Assembly: GCA_009760885.1 (NCBI GenBank)
Contig: CM019715.1
Span: 24,331,642 to 24,395,641, forward strand
Length of the DNA stretch: 64,000 bases
Direction of reading: 5' to 3'
Source of the DNA: Achatina immaculata
Taxonomy: Eukaryota; Mollusca; Gastropoda; Stylommatophora; Achatinidae
The notes beneath the pieces are model-generated. The model had not been told where the DNA came from. It searched no databases and saw only the letters and a list, made by a program, of their open reading frames with translations. Position 1 is the stretch's first letter. Each line of letters opens with the position of its first letter. The position numbers were made by a program, and so were the translations under genes. Below, one piece after another: positions 58,641-64,000 of the stretch.

Positions 58641-58819
58641 TTATAGGCACACATATTTAATTATATACTGAAGGGTTGCTAAATATTTTTAAGCTTTAAA
58701 TTTTCAGTGAATGAGAAAGTTCTAGTTTTATTACCCGTTTTTTACCCGAGCAACCTGACTATCAGTTGTGTCAAAAGTATTTTGCAAGGTCATTTTGAAT
58801 AGACTTAAAGATATAGTCC

Positions 58820-59130
58820 TTCCAAATGAACCTGTCTTATGAGTGATCAGAAAAAGAAGATGGATATATATCGGTAATGTGCTGAGAAGAAACAACCAGA
58901 GAATTGCAAAACAAGCTATCAAGTGGAACACAAAAGGCCGAAGAAAAAGAGATCGACTATGTGAAACTCTAAGATGACATTGTTAAGAGAGGCCAGTTTA
59001 ATGGGAATAATATCCCTTGATCAGGCTGAAAAGCTCACCGAAAACAGGAAATATTGGCAAACTACCATGCAAGCCTTATGTGACGTTTAGCGGCACGGGA
59101 AGGATGTACGATGTAAGATGACCAGGATGA
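58820..59130 (+). pseudogene. LINE family B 3' fragment
   Basis: VIRKRRWIYIGNVLRRNNQR, KWNTKGRRKRDRLCETLR-like and LCDV-stop segments, then CGGCACGGGAAGGATGTACG and a TGTAAGATG tail. Frameshifted and 5' truncated. Confidence 0.8.
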
Positions 59131-59284
59131 AAAGTGCACAGACATTTTGGCGGTAGAAAATTTGACATCAGGCAATAGAACGATGAGGACGCAAGGTTTC
59201 CTGTTTCGAATATGGACAGGGGAGGTTAACGGGTACGTTCGCCGACGTCATCAAGACGAATTTACATTATGATACATACTTTGA

Positions 59285-59413
59285 TTTTCTAAGACCGCCC
59301 TCGACAAGTTCCGTAGCCGCCCCTCCCTGCTGTTCAACTTTTCACCTGTACCCCCCACCTCCTTCAATTATCCTGTGGCTTCTGTGGCCATGTACCCCTC
59401 GGTTGAGAAACAC
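59285..59413. mobile_element. Possible single hAT-type terminus
   Basis: The reverse complement begins CCAGTGTTTCTCAACCGAGG and GGTACATGGCCACAG, resembling the CAGTGxTTCTCAACC ends of some hAT elements. No partner terminus was found. Confidence 0.35.
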
Positions 59414-60229
59414 TGGAATACATGAAACAGGTCGGCTGCTAAGTTAGATTAAATCTATGTAGCGTGGTAGTTATGTCCGGACTATACTTGTATGTAGAGT
59501 AAATTGAGATCTAACGAGTCGAACGTTTTTGATCCATCCTACATTCCACCGTGCGTGTCCCGCTTCGGAACTGGGACACTGTTATAAAGGATGAAAGAAT
59601 ATACCGCGACATTAAGAATGAATGGTCAAGTCCTGAGTCCGCCCTGCAGCTGGATAGATTGTTATGGTATCACAGCTTGCCTATGTAACTGTGAGAGATA
59701 AGAGAAATGACGACTGCAATAAAACCGGGTTTAATAATAAAGGTAGTAAATTATAAAAATAAGTAAAGGGTGAGGAACGTGGAACATAGAACAATCAAAT
59801 ATTTCGACAAATGCCCTTTTCAAGCACCGGATACAAAAATAAATAAATCAATCAATAATACTTTAAAAAACAAAATAAATATAACAGAAGAAAAATTTAG
59901 AAAGGAGCTATTTTGGTATCCTCTTTTGTTGTATGTATGTATGTGTATTATATATATATGTGGATATATATATACATATATACCTATATGTGTATAGGTA
60001 TATATATTACACATTGTATGTGTGTATGTGCATGTATGTGACAGCATATGTTTATGTGTATACATATGTATGCGTGTATATACAAGTATGTATATGTGTG
60101 CGTGTGTTTGAGTATTTGTTGTATGTGCTTACATCAGTGTGTGAATATATGTATCTGCATATACTTGCGTATACGAAAAGTATAGGTATGTGTATATATA
60201 TATAAATATAGTCTAAATTACTTTAGTAT

Positions 60230-60283
<54 letters not shown>

Positions 60284-60640
60284 TACTTTTGTATGGCTTG
60301 ATTGTTGTATTTTTTAATACTACTTTTCTATAAATTTGTTGGTTTTGAATGAATTTAAAGCTTATATCATGTAATTACATACATCAGAGTGTGGAGTGTT
60401 TGGACAAGAGATAGTTTATTATTTATTTATGTAATCATTTAATTGTTTCTTCATGCTTATAATGCTCATTAACACATATTGAATGACTGTGACCGAGTGA
60501 AAGCTGTATGATGAAGGGGTGAATGTTAGACGTTTCTGTCCACTTTCCTTACTCTTTCTGTCTTTTTGGGCTTTTTTCTGTCTTTTTTATTTATTTATTA
60601 TTTCTTCTTTTGGAAAACAGAACCGTATACCTCTGTTTAG
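59414..60640. other. Simple-repeat-rich intergenic DNA
   Basis: 59690-59880 is dispersed repeat Y copy 2 (see 46195). 59925-60215 is TA/TG-rich with GTATATATAT and TGTGTATG strings. 60232-60280 is a (TA)n tract. No gene is seen. Confidence 0.6.
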
Positions 60641-61085
60641 CTTGCCTATATATCGAGGTTTAGCTCTTTGTTCACGTTAATTTCTATTTAATGGCCAGGG
60701 CTGATATTGACGTTTAGCTCTTCGTTCACGTTAATTTCTATTTAATGGTCAGGGCCGATATAGAGGTTTAGCTTTTTGTTCACGTTAATTTCTATTTAAT
60801 GGTCAGGGATGATATCGAGGTTTAGCTCTTTGTTCACATTAATTTCTATTTAATGGCCAGGGCTGATATAGAGGTTTAGCCTTTTGTTCACGTTAATTTC
60901 TATTTAATGCCCAGGGATGATTTAGAGGTTTAGCTCTTTGTTCACATTAATTTCTATTTAATGGTCAGGGATGATATCGAGGTTTAGCTCTTTGTTCACG
61001 CAAATTTCTATTTAATGGCCAGGGCTGATATAGAGGTTTAGCTCTTTGTTCACGTTAATTTCTATTTAATGGCCAGGGCAGCGGT
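60640..61085. repeat. ~57-bp minisatellite, eight copies
   Basis: Units contain GAGGTTTAGCTCTTTGTTCA, CGTTAATTTCTATTTAATGG and CCAGGGCTGATAT. Confidence 0.94.
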
Positions 61086-61114
61086 TACAGCGGCCGTTTT
61101 GTTTAATTGCTTTG

Positions 61115-63135
61115 CGTATGTACCATGCTGCTCCTCTATGTAGAGTGAAGCACCTAGTACCATGCTGCTCTTCTATATAGAGTGAGGCACCTAGTACCAT
61201 GCTGCTCCTCTATGTAGAGTGAGGCACCTAGTATCATGCTGCTCCTCTATGTAGAGTGAGGCACCTAGTACCATGCTGCTCCTCTATGTACAGTGAGGCA
61301 CCTAGTACCATGCTGCTCCTCTATGTACAGTGAGGCACCTAGTACCATGCTGCTCCTCTATGTAGAGTGAGGCACCTAGTACCATGCTGCTCCTCTATGT
61401 ACAGTGAGGCACTTAGTACCATGCTGCTCCTCTATGTAGAGTGAGGTACCTAGTACCATGCTTCTCCTCTATGTAGAGTGAGGCACCTAGTACCATGCTT
61501 CTCCTCTATGAGACACCTAGTACCATGCTGCTCCTCTATGTAGAGTGAGGTACCTAGTACCATGCTGCTCCTCTATGTAGAGTGAAGCACCTAGTACCAT
61601 GCTGCTCCTCTATGTAAAGTGAGTCACCTAGTACCATGCTGCTCCTCTATGTACAGTGAGGCACTTAGTACCATGCTGCTCCTCTATGTAGAGTGAGGCA
61701 CCTAGTACCATGCTTCTCCTCTATGTAGAGTGAGGCACCTAGTACCATGCTTCTCCTCTATGAGACACCTAGTACCATGCTTCTCCTCTATGTAGAGTGA
61801 GGCACCTAGTACCATGCTGCTCTTCTATGTAGAGTGAGGCACCTAGTACCATGCTGTTCTTCATGCTGCTCCTCTATGTAGAGTGAGGCACCTAGTACCA
61901 TGCTGCTCCTCTATGTAGAGTGAGACACCTAGTACCATGCTGCTCCTCTATGTAGAGTGAGACACCTAGTACCATGCTGCTCTTCATGCTGCTTCTCTAT
62001 GTAGAGTGAGACACCTAGTACCATGCTGCTCCTCTATGTACAGTGAGGCACCTAGTACCATGCTGCTCCTCTATGTACAGTGAGGCACCTAGTACCAGAC
62101 TGCTCCTCTATGTACAGTGAGGCACCTAGTACCATGCTGCTCCTCTATGTAGAGTGAGACACCTAGTACCATGCTGCTCCTCTATGTAGAGTGAGGCACC
62201 TAGTACCATGCTGCTCCTCTATGTACAGTGAGGCACCTAGTACCAGGCTGCTACTCTATGTACAGTGAAGCACCTAGTACCATGCTGCTCCTCTATGTAC
62301 CGTGAGGCACCTAGTACCAGGCTGCTCCTCTATGTAGAGTGAAGCACCTAGTACCAGGCTGCTACTCTATGTAGAAGTGAGGCACCTAGTACCAGGCTGC
62401 TCCTCTATGTAGAGTGAGGCACCTAGTACCATGCTGCTCCTCTATGTAGAGTGAAGCACCTAGTACCATGCTGCTTCTCTATGTAGAGTGAGACACCTAG
62501 TACCATGCTTCTCCTCTATGTAGAGTGAGACACCTAGTACCATGCTTCTCCTCTATGTAGAGTGAGGCACCTAGTACCATGCTGCTCCTCTATGTAGAGT
62601 GAGACACCTAGTACCATGCTGCTCCTCTATGTAGAGTGAGGCACCTAGTACCATGCTGCTTCTCTATGTAGAGTGAGGCACCTAGTACCATGCTGCTCCT
62701 CTATGTACAGTGAGGCACCTAGTACCATGCTGCTCCTCTATGTAGAGTGAGACACCTAGTACCATGCTTCTCCTCTATGTAAAGTGAGGCACCTAGTACC
62801 ATGCTGCTCTTCTATGTACAGTGAGGCACCTAGTACCATGCTGCTCCTCTATGTACAGTGAGGCATCTAGTACCAGGCTGCTACTCTATGTAGAGTGAGG
62901 CACCTAGTACCAGGCTGCTCTTCTATGTACAGTGAGGCACCTAGTACCAGGCTGCTCTTCTATGTACAGTGAGGTACCTAGTACCAGGCTGCTCTTCTAT
63001 GTACAGTGAGGCACCTAGTACCATGCTTCTCCTCTATGTACAGTGAGTCACCTAGTACCATGCTGCTCTTCTATGTACAGTGAGTCACCTAGTACCATGC
63101 TGCTCCTCTATGTACAGTGAGGCACCTAGTGAGGC
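61115..63135. repeat. 39-bp minisatellite, about 50 copies (2 kb)
   Basis: Units of CACCTAGTACCATGCTGCTC plus CTCTATGTAGAGTGAGG. Variants: TGCTTCTC, TACAG for TAGAG, CAGGCTG for CATGCTG, and truncated units at 61500, 61755, 61860 and 61985. Variants cluster, for instance CAGGCTG mostly between 62240 and 63000, which shows local spread of unit types. Confidence 0.97.
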
Positions 63136-64000
63136 AGTCCAACCACCCCATATCTTTGCCAACTTCTGATTCATTCTTTCTTTATATCAACATAACAACT
63201 ATGTTATTTGGGTTAGTAGGAACTACCATTTTATTTACACATCCGAACTGACACCCATTTCTGTCTGCGTGAGTTCATAATCTCACTTCACGCATACACT
63301 CACCTCCATGCCGGAATACGTATTAACTAAAGAATTTAATCCATTTCCTTTCGTATCACAGAAATCATTTGGCCAGCAAAAATCCCTGTTTGGCCAGCAA
63401 GGAAAATTACTTTACGACAGAAAACACAGTTATAAATTAAAGAATGTACCAAGAAAATAACATCTTTCCTCCTTCCCAGAACAGCTTCAACATAAACCAG
63501 TAACATCATTACATGGTCATACAATGGCCGAAGTACATCATCATATCATCAGTAGTTTATCTTTTCATTCATACAACATATGATAAACAATTTAGCAGTG
63601 TCCATGAATTCAATGTAATTATGCAATATATCATCTAATGATAATGAAAATCAATGATGATGGTATTGTTCAACACAAAATCTTAACTTACTAGAAATAT
63701 ACTCAATACAGTTAACAGTGAACACGTTTCACGTCCACATTTACAATAAACCAACATCTGATATACAATAACATACGTATAAGACTCCACGACATGAGGC
63801 GGCTCGGGCAATGTTGGGTTCATAACAGAAACATTCATTTATTCCATATCAGCAACTTCAGTAATACACATCCATATATTCCACGATCGCATGCTCGCCA
63901 TTGTTACCCTGCCGTATGTCTCGGAACAACTGACTGAATTAACTTCGAGGTACACTACACATCCCGTATCATATGACTAAAACATACACGGGTATTCCCA
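63136..64000. other. Right window edge, nothing recognised
   Basis: AT-rich single-copy sequence. TTTGGCCAGCAAAAATCCC and TTTGGCCAGCAAGG stand close together near 63370-63400. No gene is supported. Confidence 0.4.

Overview
This is a gene-poor, repeat-dense stretch of an animal nuclear genome. It has spliced genes with GT-AG introns, APE-type LINEs, mariner- and hAT-type DNA transposons, many microsatellites and at least ten minisatellites. The mixture of LINE families recalls molluscs or other lophotrochozoans, but nothing in the window fixes the phylum. There is no bacterial-style operon, rRNA, tRNA or CRISPR array that I can support.

Host genes. I can support two, and they are paralogues on the minus strand about 31 kb apart. 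Each has a signal-peptide exon, one 3.7-3.8 kb phase-2 intron (donor GTAAGY) and one long 3' exon. That exon encodes a cysteine-rich ectodomain starting with a shared CLCxG(x)4C motif, a Ser/Thr-rich stalk, a transmembrane helix and a cytoplasmic tail. Gene A (coding 781-1801 plus 5471-5622) predicts 390 aa with a tail of about ten residues. Gene B (31350-32505 plus 36297-36457) predicts 438 aa with a tail of about 133 residues carrying two 14-residue repeats. I do not recognise the family. They read as a receptor-like pair with a short-tailed and a long-tailed member.

Layout. 1-5.7 kb: gene A, whose intron holds a minisatellite and a rearranged transposase relic. 5.9-14.4 kb: a recent tandem duplication of about 4.23 kb carrying a decayed RTE-like LINE. 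14.7-31 kb: relics of several LINE families, a three-copy dispersed repeat, a non-autonomous hAT-like element (25723-26669) and several minisatellites, two of which appear to have grown out of transposon sequence. 31-36.5 kb: gene B. 36.7-39.8 kb: nested LINE fragments. 40.2-45.7 kb: a C-rich satellite interrupted by a LINE whose 5' half is inverted relative to its 3' half, the structure expected from twin priming. 45.7-55.7 kb: more LINE ends, a 14-bp minisatellite, a perfect 23-bp hairpin, a mariner relic with matching TIRs and a 39-bp minisatellite split by a LINE. 55.7-64 kb: mostly unannotated sequence, then a 57-bp and a 2-kb 39-bp minisatellite array.

The strongest points are the uncharacterised paralogue pair, the twin-primed LINE with its target duplication and microhomology, and the cases where minisatellites seem to have arisen inside mobile elements. 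Very long reading frames across the C-rich satellite are artefacts of a stop-free repeat unit and are not genes.
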